A stretch of 64,000 nucleotides of DNA, taken from Amaurobius ferox (taxonomy: Eukaryota; Arthropoda; Arachnida; Araneae; Amaurobiidae). The DNA lies in the NCBI GenBank assembly GCA_951213105.1, contig OX578140.1:122695985-122759984 (forward strand), in the 5' to 3' direction. Shown in pieces: positions 25,063 through 34,925 of this stretch (positions within the stretch are counted from its first letter, which is position 1; each line of letters begins with the position of its first letter). Below the pieces are notes generated by a model. That model had not been told where the DNA came from, searched no databases, and saw only the letters and a list, made by a program, of their open reading frames with translations. Position numbers and translations under genes: made by a program.

Positions 25063-25708
25063 TTTAATCACTTAGAAGAAATATTCGTAGTAACGAGTCT
25101 CCACGAGTTTTTTGTATCAACATTTTATACAAAGATTCATATAAAATATTACTTGCCCTACAAAGACAAACAGAAACGTATTTGTATAAACAGGTATTAT
25201 TATAGAGTCGAAAATTCGATTTCAAGTTTTAGATAGATTTCCATTTTGATGTGAATAAATATATGGTTGGAAAATCTCTGGCTAAAATTGGATCCATGAA
25301 AAATACAAACATTTTGGATGCTTATATCTCCAAATGTAATACATAAAAATATAAGCAATTTCACTTGTTTTTGTCGAAAGTATGGTAATTGTAATAAATG
25401 GTATGAATACGTGTATGGTAAGTGTAATTGAACTTAGGGCTTCTAAAGTTTTAATATTTTGAATGTTTTTAGAAAAATCTAAGAAGTTTTTGTTTCGACA
25501 AGTTTTTAAACTTTGTTTACCTTCGCTCGAAATATCTTCTAAACTATAAATGATAGATAAAAACAGGGAGTGACTAAAAAGGTTCTGTAGGAAGTTCAGT
25601 TTCCAAGGATTCTTTTTTACAAAGAAGCTACAGTTTTTGAGGAACCGTCTTGTCAAGTGAAAGAAGGTTGAGAATTTTCCTTTTTTAAAGCTTATATCTT
25701 ATAAATCT
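25063..25708. other. No recognisable feature
   Basis: AT-rich. The 124-codon minus-strand ORF (25,282-25,656) shows no domain I recognise. Confidence 0.5.
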
Positions 25709-27412
25709 AAAAATCTGATGTGGGCAGCACATGACTTTCCCTGCAGAGTCAAATTCATATTTTCTTTATTTCTTTAATAATTCGTTAGTTTATTGCACCA
25801 AATAACACTAAATTTGCATTTTTAATTCGATTTTGGTTTTATTTGGTAATTGGACATTTTCCCGATAGCGGCGTAACAAAAATGCAAGAAATTTCAAATA
25901 TCTTGAGAACGGTTAGTCCTAAAGTATAATGGAGTGTGTTATATTCTTTTCCTCGTCAAAAGTTGTGTATAAAACAAAAATTCATTTAATATATTTGACC
26001 ATATATATTCTTTTTTTTTTATTTTGGCGATTTTTGCGGGCCATTTCGTAAAAAAGGCAGATTGTTCTTCTCCGAATCATACCAAAATCGAATCAGCACC
26101 AGAGTATCCCACAAGTAACTTATCTACCAATTTTTGTGAAATTGGGTCAATTAGTATTTTAGCTAGTATGGATACATGAAATTTTTACGGGCCATTTTCT
26201 AAAAAAAAAGCAGGTTGTTCTTTTCTGAATCGTATCAAAATCTAATCAGCACCAGGGTCGACCACAAGCGACTTATCTACCAAATTTTATGAAATTTAGT
26301 CGATTAGTTGAGTTATTTAGTCGATTAGTTGAGAGTGGAAATATACAACTTTTGCAGGCCATTTCGTAAAAAAAGCAGGTTGTTCTTTTCCGAATCGTAC
26401 CAAAATCTAACCAGCACCAGGGTCGATCACAAGTGCCTTATCTACCAAATTTTATGAAATTTAGAGTAGAAATATACAATTTTTGCGGGCCATTTCATAA
26501 AAAAATGCAGGTTGTTCTTTCCCGAATCGTACCAAAATCTAATCAGCACCAGAGTCGACCATAAGTGACTTATCTACCAAATTTTATGAAATTTAGTCTA
26601 TTAGTTGAGTTAGAGTGGAAATATACAATTTTTGTGGCCATTTCGTAAAAAAAGGCAGGTTGTTCTTTTCCGAATCGTACCAACATCTAATCAGCACCAG
26701 GGTCGACCATAAGTGACTTATCTACCAAATTTTATGAAATTTAGTCGATTAGTTGAGTTAGAGTGGAAATATACAATTTTTGCGGCCATTTCGTAAAAAA
26801 AGGCTGGTTGTTCTTTTCCGAATCGTACCAACATCTAATCAGCACCAGGGTCGACCATAAGTGACTTATCTACCAAATTTAATGAAATTTAGTCGATTAG
26901 TTGAGTTAGAGTGGAAGTATACAATTTTCGCGGGCCATTTCGTAAGAAAAGGCAGGTTCTTCTTTTCCGAATCGTATCAAAATTCAATCAGCACCAGGGT
27001 GACCTACAAGTGACGTATATACCAAATTTTGTAAAATTTGATCAATTAGTTTTTCAGTTACAGTGGATAAAGGCAATTTTTTAGGGTTATTTCGCAAAAA
27101 AAGGCAGGTTGGTTTATTCCGAATAGTACCCAAAACTAATCAGCACCAGGGTCACATACAAGTGACTTACCTACCGAATTTTATGAACTTCGGTCCATTA
27201 GTTTTTGAGTTAAAGTGGATACATACATTGCACAGACAGACAGAGACACAGACAGATAGCCAGACATACACACACACAGACGTCACGCTAAAAATAGTTT
27301 TTTCGCACTCTAGAGGTCTCGAAACGTGTAGATCCATCGAAAACTCGAGTTGTGATTTTCAACATGATTCCAATACTTTCCCTATACATTACCATGTATT
27401 GCAGGGAAAGTA
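25709..27412 (+). repeat. Family-2 repeat, array unit 1
   Basis: The unit starts AAATCTGATGTGGGCAGCAC, CTTTCCCTGCAG and ends with ACATTACCATGTATTGCAGG, GAAAGT. It contains six or seven subrepeats of about 150-190 bp between 26,030 and 27,180. Each reads GGGCCATTTCGTAAAAAA, then AATCAGCACCAGGGT, then CTACCAAATTTTATGAAATT. A CAGACA/CACACA core and AAACGTGTAGATCC follow. Non-coding. Confidence 0.85.
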
Positions 27413-28352
27413 AAAATCTGACGTGGGCACCACATGACTTTCCCCTGCAGGCTCAAATTCATATTTTCTGTATTTCTTTAATAATTCATTAGATTGAGTT
27501 TAATTGAACCAAATAACACTATATTTCAATTTTTAATTCAATTTTTGTTTTTATTTGTTAATTGGACATTTTTCCGAAATCGGCGTAACAAAAATGCAAG
27601 AAATCTCAAATACCTTGAGAACGGTTAGTCCTACAATGGAGTGCGTTATATTATTGTTCTTCTCAAAAATTTCGTATAAAACAAGAATTTAATTGATACA
27701 TTTGAACATACACTACTTAGTCTTTTTCTCTTAGATTTTGGCGGACCATTTCGTAAAAAAAAGGCAGGTTGTTCTTTTCCGACTCGTACCAAAATCGAAT
27801 CAGCACCAGAGTATCCCACAAGTAACTTATCTACCAAATTTTGTGAAATTTGGTCAATTAGTATTTTAGCTAGAGTGGATACTTGAAATGTTTGCGGGTC
27901 ATTTCGTAAAAAAACGCGGGTTCTTCTTTTCCGAATCGTACCAAATTCTAATCAGCACCAAAGTATCCAACAAGTAATTTAATTACCAAATTTTGTGAAA
28001 TTTGTCGATTAGTATTTTAGCTAGAGCGGATAAATGGAATTTTTACGGGCCATTTCGCAAAAAAAAGCGGGTTCTGTTTTTATGAATCGTACCAAAAACT
28101 AATCAGCACCAGGGACACATCCAAGTGACTTACCTACCAAATTTTATGAAATTTGGTCCATTAATTTTTGAGTTAGAGTGGATACATACATTGCACAGAC
28201 AGACAGACCCATACACACACAGACGTCACGCTAAAAATAGTTTTTTCGTATTCTAGAGGTCTCAAAACGTGTAGATCCGTCGAAAACTCGAGCTGCGATT
28301 TTCGACATGATACCAATACTTTACCTATACATTACCATGTATTGCAGGGAAA
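27413..28352 (+). repeat. Family-2 repeat, array unit 2
   Basis: Head-to-tail with unit 1, same start and end signals, but with only three internal subrepeats (about 27,735-28,180). The junction has the end hairpin immediately followed by the next AAATCTGACGTGGGC. Confidence 0.85.
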
Positions 28353-29142
28353 ATAAAAATCTGATGTGGGCAGCACATGACTTTCCCTGCAGACTTATAT
28401 CCACGTTCTCTTTATTTTAATTAAATTTATTTCACTTGTAATTCAATTTTCGTTCTCATTCGGTAACCGGACTTATTTTCAAAGGTGGCGTAGAGGAAAT
28501 ACGAAAAACTAAAATATCTCGAGAACGGCTGGTCCTAATGTAATGGGGTTGGTCTTATTCTTTTCTTCGCTACAAATTACGTATTAAACAAGCATTTAAT
28601 GGATATATTTGAGCATGCGTAGTTCTTTAGTTTAGATTTGGACGATTTTTGCGGGCCATTTTGCAAAAAAATGCAGGTTATTTTTTTTTTCGAATCATAC
28701 CAAAATCAGATGCACCAGAGTGACCCACAAATGACTCATCTGCCGCATTTTGGGAAATTCGGTCCAGTAGTTTTTTAGTTAGAGTGGATAGAAGCTTTTG
28801 CGGGCCATTTCGCAAAAATAGGCGGGTTCTTTTATACCGAATCGTACCCAAAAATAATCAGCTCCAGACTCGCCCACAAGTGACTTACCTACCAAATTTT
28901 GTGAAATTCGGTCTATTAGTTTTTTAGTTACAGTGGATACAAAATCTGCACAGACAGACACACAGAGAGACAGAGACACAGACAGATAGACAGACAGACA
29001 CACACACAGACGTTACGCTAAAAATAGTTTTTTCGTATTCTAGAGGTCTCGAAACGTGTAAATCCGACGAAAACTCGAGTTGGGATTTTCGGCATGATTC
29101 CAATACTTTCCCTATATATTACCATGTATTGCAAGGAAAGTA
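28353..29142 (+). repeat. Family-2 repeat, array unit 3
   Basis: Same architecture with two internal subrepeats and an extended GACAGACAGA/CACACA core at 28,950-29,010. The minus-strand ORF over the core is an artefact. Confidence 0.85.
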
Positions 29143-29370
29143 AAAATCTGATGTGGGCAGCACATGACCTTCCCTGCAGACTTATATTCACGTTCTCTTT
29201 ACTTTAATTACATTTAATTCACTTTTAATTCAATTTTCGTTCTCATTTGAAAACTGGACTTATTTTCAAAAATGGTGTAGGAAAAATACGAAAAACTAAA
29301 ATATTTCGAGAACGGCTAGACCTAGTGTAATGGGGTTGGTCTTATTATTTTCTTCGCTAAAAATTACGTC
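29143..29370 (+). repeat. Family-2 repeat, array unit 4, truncated
   Basis: Begins like the other units and breaks off after CGCTAAAAATTACGT at about 29,370, where unrelated sequence starts. Confidence 0.8.
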
Positions 29371-29814
29371 GCATGATCGTCCAAATGCTGAAACGGAATT
29401 TCGGCGTCGTTGACCAGGCATCTATTCAACAACGTGTGTCTTCTAAAATGAAAAACAGCTCTGAAAACGGGTTTCTGTAGGCGACAGACAGTAACAACTG
29501 TTGGATCATTTGCGGTTTCCATCCCTTTTATCCTGCACTCTAATCACGTGACCTATTTGCATTTCAGATCATTTGCATACATCGGCCGGCTGCGTTTGTC
29601 TCGTAATTTACATAATTAAACGGCCAAAGCTTCGCGGTGTTGCATTTTCTATGTCGAGTAGTGTAATTCGTACTGTAATGCTTAGCACGGTCGATCGATG
29701 TTGGATGGCCTAAAGCTAAACTTGGGTTTGAACCCGGCTTCGTCGGTCAGGCATCTCTTCAACAACACGTGTTTTCTGAGACGAAAAAAAGCTTATTTTG
29801 AAATTAATTTATCG
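29371..29814. other. Unclassified, less AT-rich DNA with a duplicated motif
   Basis: Contains two related stretches of about 55 bp (29,410-29,460 and 29,730-29,790) sharing CAGGCATCT, TTCAACAAC and TTTTCTGAGACGAAAAA-like words. It may be the decayed upstream part of the Tc1 element that follows, but I cannot show this. Confidence 0.4.
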
Positions 29815-29870
29815 ATGCTTTGGGGAGGCGACTTTCTGGTCGAAAATATCCTTCAACAAACAAGAACACC
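29815..29870 (+). pseudogene. Tc1-like transposase fragment, left of the Polinton
   Basis: In the frame GAT GCT TTG GGG the sequence reads DALGRRLSGRKYPSTNKNT, the segment that follows the catalytic DPNLNPIEHxWD motif in Tc1-family transposases. It is cut at codon NT by the palindromic Polinton and continues in the same frame at 40,218 once one target duplication is removed. Upstream of 29,815 the frame meets a stop, so only an internal-to-C-terminal fragment survives. No function is expected. Confidence 0.85.
29865..29870. repeat. Target site duplication, left copy (AACACC)
   Basis: Six bases immediately outside the left terminus AGTAGGGGAT. Identical to 40,212-40,217. Six-base duplications are the hallmark of Polinton integrase. 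Confidence 0.93.
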
Positions 29871-30184
29871 AGTAGGGGATTAGGGAGAGTTCAGCGGCAC
29901 TTCAGAGGCGGTGAATCCCTATACTTTAACATGGGGAACCCTCCGAGGCCAGAAAATGAGTGCATCAAGAGAGGCGGTGGTAAAGTCCCATGCTTTAACA
30001 TAGGGGTTCTCAGAAGTCGGTGTGAGGCAGCACAGTTCCATAAGGTGACGTCACAGAAGAGAGTGGAGTTTATGACGTATATTGTTTTTCCCTTTTAAGT
30101 GTTAATGTTTTAAAAATTTCGTAAATGTAAGTTTTTTCTTTTTTTTTTTTTCAACAAGTTGGATTTTGAGGGTTGTTGGATTTC

Positions 30185-30600
30185 TCTATGGGAAATAACA
30201 TGAATTTTTAAGAAAGTGTCACTTTTAGCGTTTTTTCACAAAAAGTTTCAAAAACGTTAAAAAACAACAAAAATGTACGTTTTTAAAATAAATTGTGGTT
30301 TTTAGATTGTTTGAATTCTCTATGGGAAATAACATGGGTTTTCGCACTTTTGTGTATTTTTTGTAAAAAAAATGTGCGTTTTTGCAAAAGTGTTACCAAA
30401 AAAGCGTTTTTTGAAAAATGTGACATTTTGCGATTTTTTTTCAAAATGCCGTTTTCTCTATGGGAATTAACATAGGTTTTCGCACTTTTACATTTTTTTT
30501 TAAAAAATGTGCGTTTTTGCAAAAGTGTTACCAAAAATGCGTTTTTTGAAAAATGTGACATTTTGCGATTTTTTTCAAAAACACACTTTTTACTTGTAAA
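30185..30600. repeat. Polinton subterminal repeats, left arm
   Basis: Three to four imperfect units of about 120-145 bp, each with CTCTATGGGAA(A/T)TAACAT, TTTTCGCACTTTT, AATGTGCGTTTTTGCAAAAG and GACATTTTGCGATTTTTTTC. The mirror copy lies at about 39,482-39,897. An apparent 110-codon ORF here is repeat-derived. Confidence 0.85.
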
Positions 30601-30620
30601 AACTAAGAAAAACACGTTTT

Positions 30621-30800
30621 CAAAGTAGCAGAATCGTGTGAATCGGTGTTTTAAAGTAGTAGAATCGCGTGAATTGGTGTTTTAAAGTAGCAGAATCGCG
30701 TGAATTGGTATTTTAAAGTAGCAGAATCGCGTGAATTGGTGTTTTAAAGTAGCAGAATCGCATGAATTGATGTTTTAAAGTAGCAGAATCGCGTGAATCG
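30621..30800. repeat. 31-bp iterons (x6), left arm
   Basis: Six head-to-tail units of AAAGTAGCAGAATCGCGTGA plus ATTGGTGTTTT, about 750-930 bp inside the left terminus. Mirrored at 39,281-39,460. Iterons near a replicating end could bind a replication or packaging protein; that role is inference. Confidence 0.9.
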
Positions 30801-30957
30801 GGTGTATGGGAATCTCGAGAATCTCGGGGGTTTAAGGGGTATGTTTCCCCAATCCTTTCGTCTTGGATTTCAAAATTTAAATGCAGTAATGTCTTTTTAA
30901 GAAATTAGATGCTGTTAGAAAAATATATTATTTTTTTATTGTGGTCCCACCTCCACC

Positions 30958-30976
30958 CGGTGTATAGGATACACCG
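30958..30976. terminator. Hairpin downstream of the polymerase gene, left arm
   Basis: CGGTGTA-TAGGA-TACACCG forms a 7-bp stem with a 5-base loop about 65 bases past the polymerase stop. It follows an A-rich tract and is followed within about 20 bases by AATAAA (coding strand). It may take part in 3'-end formation. The mirror copy is at 39,105-39,123. Confidence 0.45.
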
Positions 30977-31039
30977 CCACAATCTCTATTTTTTTCTTTT
31001 TTTTCTTTTTTTTTTTCCTTCTTTCTCTTTTTCCTTTTT

Positions 31040-33787
31040 TTATTTTTTTATTTTAAAATGTCCGTAGGCATAACTTGTAATGCCGTCCTCGAGTAAATAT
31101 CTTTTGTCATCAATGGGTGACAAAGCCACCTTGTTCTGGCATACAGTGAATAGTTTATGATGGCTACTATCAATTCTAATCTGTTCTTCCATGGTAGGTC
31201 TAACACTCAACAGGCATTGTCTATAGTCATTATGTGTAATTTTCCGTGCAACCACATGTGTAGAAACACCTTTAGCTCTTTTCTTTTCTCCAGCAGCTGA
31301 TAGAATAGAGTACATTTTAGGTCTAAGTCCTATAAACTCTTGAATGGGGGTTGAATTCAGTTCATCTTTAAAATATCCAATACGCTTTTTATTGTCTTCA
31401 CTGAAGAGGGGATGATCCTTGGGATAGTCAGAAAAATCATACAAGTGTTTATGCTGGTTCACATCTTCATAAATATCAGCAGTTTGGATTTCATAAGCCA
31501 ATGAATCAGTATCGGTGAAGAGAAGAGAAGCTTTTTCACCATATTGGCTTTTAATATGTTTATAATGAAACTCATACATCAGGAGTTTAGATAACTCCAA
31601 GATAGCAAAGCCAACGTATATAGGCCGGTTCATTAAAATGCAATTCCTTACACGTTCAACACCCACCAGATCTTCGCTAAAAATCCTGATAGCTCTAAAA
31701 GCTGGAGATGCCACCACCTTCAGGGCCCGCTTTGAAGAATTCACTAGTTCAATATTCACTCGATTTCGAAGATTCTCCATCGTTTTTCCAAACACAGCGT
31801 TATTAAGCAATTTAAAAAAGTCTTTCTCAAAATTAGTCTTTGCCTTCCTTCTTTCTTCTGTGTTAAATTGGATGTATTTCTCCAACCAGGGCTTCTGATT
31901 AAATTTTAAGGTCTTGTGAATTTTCTTGAGTCTTAAACCTAATGATAGGTATAGCTGAAGGTTCCGATAATGAACAATATAATGTTTCTTGTCATGCAGA
32001 TTGGGTACCAATTTCGTAGTACTAACAAAATGTCCATGATGTAACTGTTGAACTAGTCGTTCAGCATAGGGGGAGAGCATTTCTCGTTCAATCTTCACCC
32101 TTTCAGGGGCTAGAGGGTATTCATTATGATAATCATGTAAGGATTCAGGATACTCCAGATCCACTTCAAATATATAGCCCTCTTGGGTATTATCCTTTAG
32201 ACTCATTATCCAGAATTCATTCAAATTTTCTGTAGATATCCATTCAAAGCCACCATAGGGCAGTGGTTGAGACATGGCCCAACCATATAGGTTATTAGCA
32301 TCAAGATAGATAATGTGCTTATCAGGCTTAGAAGAATCGTAATTTTCCAAATAACGATTATTAGCCTCGGATCTACGCTGACTTATCATACATATGCCAC
32401 CGCGGATTCCACGTTCTATAAACAGTAACATATTTTCATCTGTGAGTAGTTCCAGGGTTTGCTCAGTCATTTTCAAAGAGGCCTGCCAAGCCAGTCCAGG
32501 GGCGGTCATCATATGAGCGGCATCCAAATCATAGTTCTTCTTGCAAATTTTTCGAAAATTCTCAAATACATCGGCTAATAGTAGCACATCTGTTTTCACA
32601 TACAGGTCGTGATATTCTCCCAAGTTCTTTATGTTGAAGGTATCCCATACAGTTTGGGCATGCCGATAATCTTCACTCTTAATATCTTCTCCTTTAATAT
32701 CATTATGAAATGCAGAAGGGGGAGGGAGTACATTTTCATCAAATTTTTGAAAGGATGTCATATAGCTATAGGGATATACTCCTTTCCTAATAAGAGCATT
32801 CTGTTGTACTATATCGGGGAAATGTTCTCTGAGAATATAAAATTCACTCAAGTCTAAATTGGAAACTAGCTTTTTCAGGGAAGCATTCAGAAACTGTAGG
32901 CTATCAATAAATTGTAAACAGACACGGGGCCCCTCTTTCTTTGAAATCTCAAAAGATATGTATTTTTCAATATTAGTGGCAATCACATCAATTTTATGGT
33001 CTTGCAATTTCCCAAAACTCAGCATAATATGATGAGAGTCATAATTTTTTAAATTATGAAACACTACAGGAATATTAATACTTTGTCTATAGTTAAGATT
33101 ACAGGCATTATGCAGGGCACCTCTATAGGCTCCAGTCACGTGATTGTGATCACGCACACGATCTGTTTTCAGTTCACGATGGCACACGTTACAATGGGTA
33201 GCTCTTTCAAAGTCAACTTCATTCTCTTTAGTCATTCGTAGTGGTTTAACATAACGTAATTTTTCTCCAAGATACTGTTTCTCCATTATCAAGTTGTTAA
33301 GAAAATGATTCACAGGGTCGATACCTCGATACACAGTAGCTTGTTTCAGGCATTTTCCATCAGGCCCTATAATAACATAAGCATATCCACAAGGTTCATG
33401 AATCGCTAGTCTATGCGTGTAAGATCTAATATTCGAGGGTTTAGTAGTGTCTTCTTTAACGATCAGGGCTTCAAAGTCAGCATAAATGATGAAAGGGATA
33501 GAATGCTGATACTGTTTGTTCGTGAATTGGAGATATTTCTGATCTTCCGAGGGCATTTTAATGCGCTGAGGTGCATGTTCTTTGCAATATTGAGCATGAT
33601 CTTGCAAAAGATCGTCTCTACTGTAACGATGTAAACATCTATAACATATATATTGGGCTCCATTGTGCTTAGTTATATCTCCCAGCAAGCGTGACATATT
33701 CCTTATGAGAGTATAGTGTTGCTTATCTTCATCACTAATCAGCAGGAGATTCACACAGTCTTCATCTTCACGTTTGGATATATGCAA
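31040..33787 (-). CDS. Polinton protein-primed DNA polymerase B, left-arm copy
   Basis: A 915-codon open frame with the full set of family B motifs. Exo I YADFEA lies at residues 102-107, Exo II FHNLKNYD at 243-250 and Exo III YVKTD at 396-400. Polymerase motif A DANNLYG is at 496-502, motif B FFKLLNNAVFGK at 657-668, motif C FTDTDS at 757-762 and KMY at 824-826. A CYRC...H...C finger lies near 48-68. An endonuclease-VII-like zinc motif (CNVC ... DHNHVTGAYRG ... HNACN, 199-230) precedes Exo II, as is usual in Polinton polymerases. It would copy the linear element from a protein primer in the nucleus. The frame has no ATG at its beginning (it opens at a TTG); the first ATG is codon 31. It is really the continuation of the zinc-finger frame just upstream, separated by a one-base frame change. 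All catalytic residues are intact. Confidence 0.93.
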   Translation of the reverse strand: MHISKREDEDCVNLLLISDEDKQHYTLIRNMSRLLGDITKHNGAQYICYRCLHRYSRDDLLQDHAQYCKEHAPQRIKMPSEDQKYLQFTNKQYQHSIPFIIYADFEALIVKEDTTKPSNIRSYTHRLAIHEPCGYAYVIIGPDGKCLKQATVYRGIDPVNHFLNNLIMEKQYLGEKLRYVKPLRMTKENEVDFERATHCNVCHRELKTDRVRDHNHVTGAYRGALHNACNLNYRQSINIPVVFHNLKNYDSHHIMLSFGKLQDHKIDVIATNIEKYISFEISKKEGPRVCLQFIDSLQFLNASLKKLVSNLDLSEFYILREHFPDIVQQNALIRKGVYPYSYMTSFQKFDENVLPPPSAFHNDIKGEDIKSEDYRHAQTVWDTFNIKNLGEYHDLYVKTDVLLLADVFENFRKICKKNYDLDAAHMMTAPGLAWQASLKMTEQTLELLTDENMLLFIERGIRGGICMISQRRSEANNRYLENYDSSKPDKHIIYLDANNLYGWAMSQPLPYGGFEWISTENLNEFWIMSLKDNTQEGYIFEVDLEYPESLHDYHNEYPLAPERVKIEREMLSPYAERLVQQLHHGHFVSTTKLVPNLHDKKHYIVHYRNLQLYLSLGLRLKKIHKTLKFNQKPWLEKYIQFNTEERRKAKTNFEKDFFKLLNNAVFGKTMENLRNRVNIELVNSSKRALKVVASPAFRAIRIFSEDLVGVERVRNCILMNRPIYVGFAILELSKLLMYEFHYKHIKSQYGEKASLLFTDTDSLAYEIQTADIYEDVNQHKHLYDFSDYPKDHPLFSEDNKKRIGYFKDELNSTPIQEFIGLRPKMYSILSAAGEKKRAKGVSTHVVARKITHNDYRQCLLSVRPTMEEQIRIDSSHHKLFTVCQNKVALSPIDDKRYLLEDGITSYAYGHFKIKK

Positions 33788-33800
33788 AGGAAAAATATCT

Positions 33801-34853
33801 TCATCTTCGTATCCATATACATATTCGTATATTATTCAATTTTTCAATCTGAGGAATCTTCACAACTGAGATAGGGTATTGAATATCTCCAAGTTTAATG
33901 TCATTTTCAAAACTTTTATAATGTGACACTCTTTCAGGCTTATATTCACGGGATATATAGTATTTGTGGGCTAATAGGCACCACACCAGGCATTTCTCGT
34001 CATCATTTCGAATATTGAGTAAAGCTTTCTTGGCTGCAAGTTTTGTTGGCAAGGGTATATAGCTAGAAGCCGCAAGAGGCTTATACTTTGCACAGAAAAC
34101 ATCTATCTTTCGCATCTTTTGTAAAGTCCATCCAGAGCCTCGGCTGACAAATTCTTCGAATAACTTCAAGATTTGTGAAAAAGCTTCTTCAGCATTGTTG
34201 GGAGGGGTATCATCACGAAGTTCTGTCACAACATCTGTTCTAAAATATGAGCTGGATACCTGTTGGCCATTTGCAACGTCACGAATAAATTGCACATCCG
34301 CAATAAGATACCACTTAATAGATCTGTATGCATCAAGTTCGTCTTTTAATATCTTCAATAGCTGAGGGCGAATTTCATCAAAACATAGCATAAGATCCCT
34401 CTCTACACTTTCAGTAGGTTCCAGAGTGTGTACAGAGAATACATCTAAACCCTTCTTCTTCTTCGCTGCAATCTTGGGGCGCTTATTAGAAGTTGAGGCT
34501 AAAGCAGGAGCTTTTCTCTTTTTAGAACCATGTTCAATACGCTGATGGCGCAGGGCATCACTTTTCTTGCTTAATATAAGTTCACAATGCATGCATTTCA
34601 CACCATCCTTCAGATGAAATAACAGGTGGCGCTTCAGGTTATCTCGTCTAGTAAACTGTATGGAGCATTGAGTGCATTCAAACACTTTAACGGGAGAATG
34701 CATATTCGCATGTCTAGCCAAGTCTTCCTTACGAACAAATGCACGTTCGCATACTTTACATCGATAAGTCAAGGCATCATCGTCAGAATGAATCTTCATA
34801 TGTCTTGCTAAGGCATCTTTTCTGGAAAAGTGCTTATTACAAGATAAACACAT
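33801..34853 (-). CDS. C2H2 zinc-finger N-terminal part of the Polinton polymerase, left arm
   Basis: 350 codons from an ATG at the very inner end of the arm. Four C2H2 fingers lie in residues 2-110 (CLSCNKHFSRKDALARH, CKVCERAFVRKEDLARH, CTQCSIQFTRRDNLKRH, CMHC...RHQRIEH). A basic KKRKAP/KKKKG stretch near 112-140, a possible nuclear signal, follows, then a region ending FENDIKLGDIQYP...KLNNI. That region is found just before the polymerase proper in related elements. The stop lies 14 bases before the polymerase frame; shifting one base at the ATATGTATATGG stretch joins the two frames. I interpret it as the N-terminal part of one large polymerase polypeptide, split by an old frameshift that is also present in the other arm. 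DNA binding by the fingers is inferred. Confidence 0.85.
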   Translation of the reverse strand: MCLSCNKHFSRKDALARHMKIHSDDDALTYRCKVCERAFVRKEDLARHANMHSPVKVFECTQCSIQFTRRDNLKRHLLFHLKDGVKCMHCELILSKKSDALRHQRIEHGSKKRKAPALASTSNKRPKIAAKKKKGLDVFSVHTLEPTESVERDLMLCFDEIRPQLLKILKDELDAYRSIKWYLIADVQFIRDVANGQQVSSSYFRTDVVTELRDDTPPNNAEEAFSQILKLFEEFVSRGSGWTLQKMRKIDVFCAKYKPLAASSYIPLPTKLAAKKALLNIRNDDEKCLVWCLLAHKYYISREYKPERVSHYKSFENDIKLGDIQYPISVVKIPQIEKLNNIRICIWIRR

Positions 34854-34856
34854 CTG

Positions 34857-34922
34857 AAATGTATTACATTGTTACCGAGAATAGCGTGTTTATACTAAGG
34901 TCTTGTATTTTTTTATCTCTTG
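34857..34922. other. Unique 66-bp centre of the Polinton palindrome
   Basis: The only part of the element not mirrored. On the right-arm side it ends TTTTTTTATCTCTTGCAG, a very good 3' splice acceptor directly before the zinc-finger frame. On the other strand the left arm is preceded by TACATTTCAG, a weaker acceptor-like end. This suggests the palindrome formed close to an intron-exon boundary of the ancestral gene. If both polymerase copies are expressed, their promoters would have to lie here or in cryptic sites. Confidence 0.8.
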
Positions 34923-34925
34923 CAG

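Noticed and set aside
25282..25656. 124-codon minus-strand ORF
   Set aside because: No recognisable domain, and composition typical of AT-rich intergenic DNA; I cannot support it as a gene.
30283..30615. 110-codon ORF near the Polinton end (and its mirror)
   Set aside because: It is encoded by subterminal repeats, is highly repetitive, and has no Polinton gene similarity.
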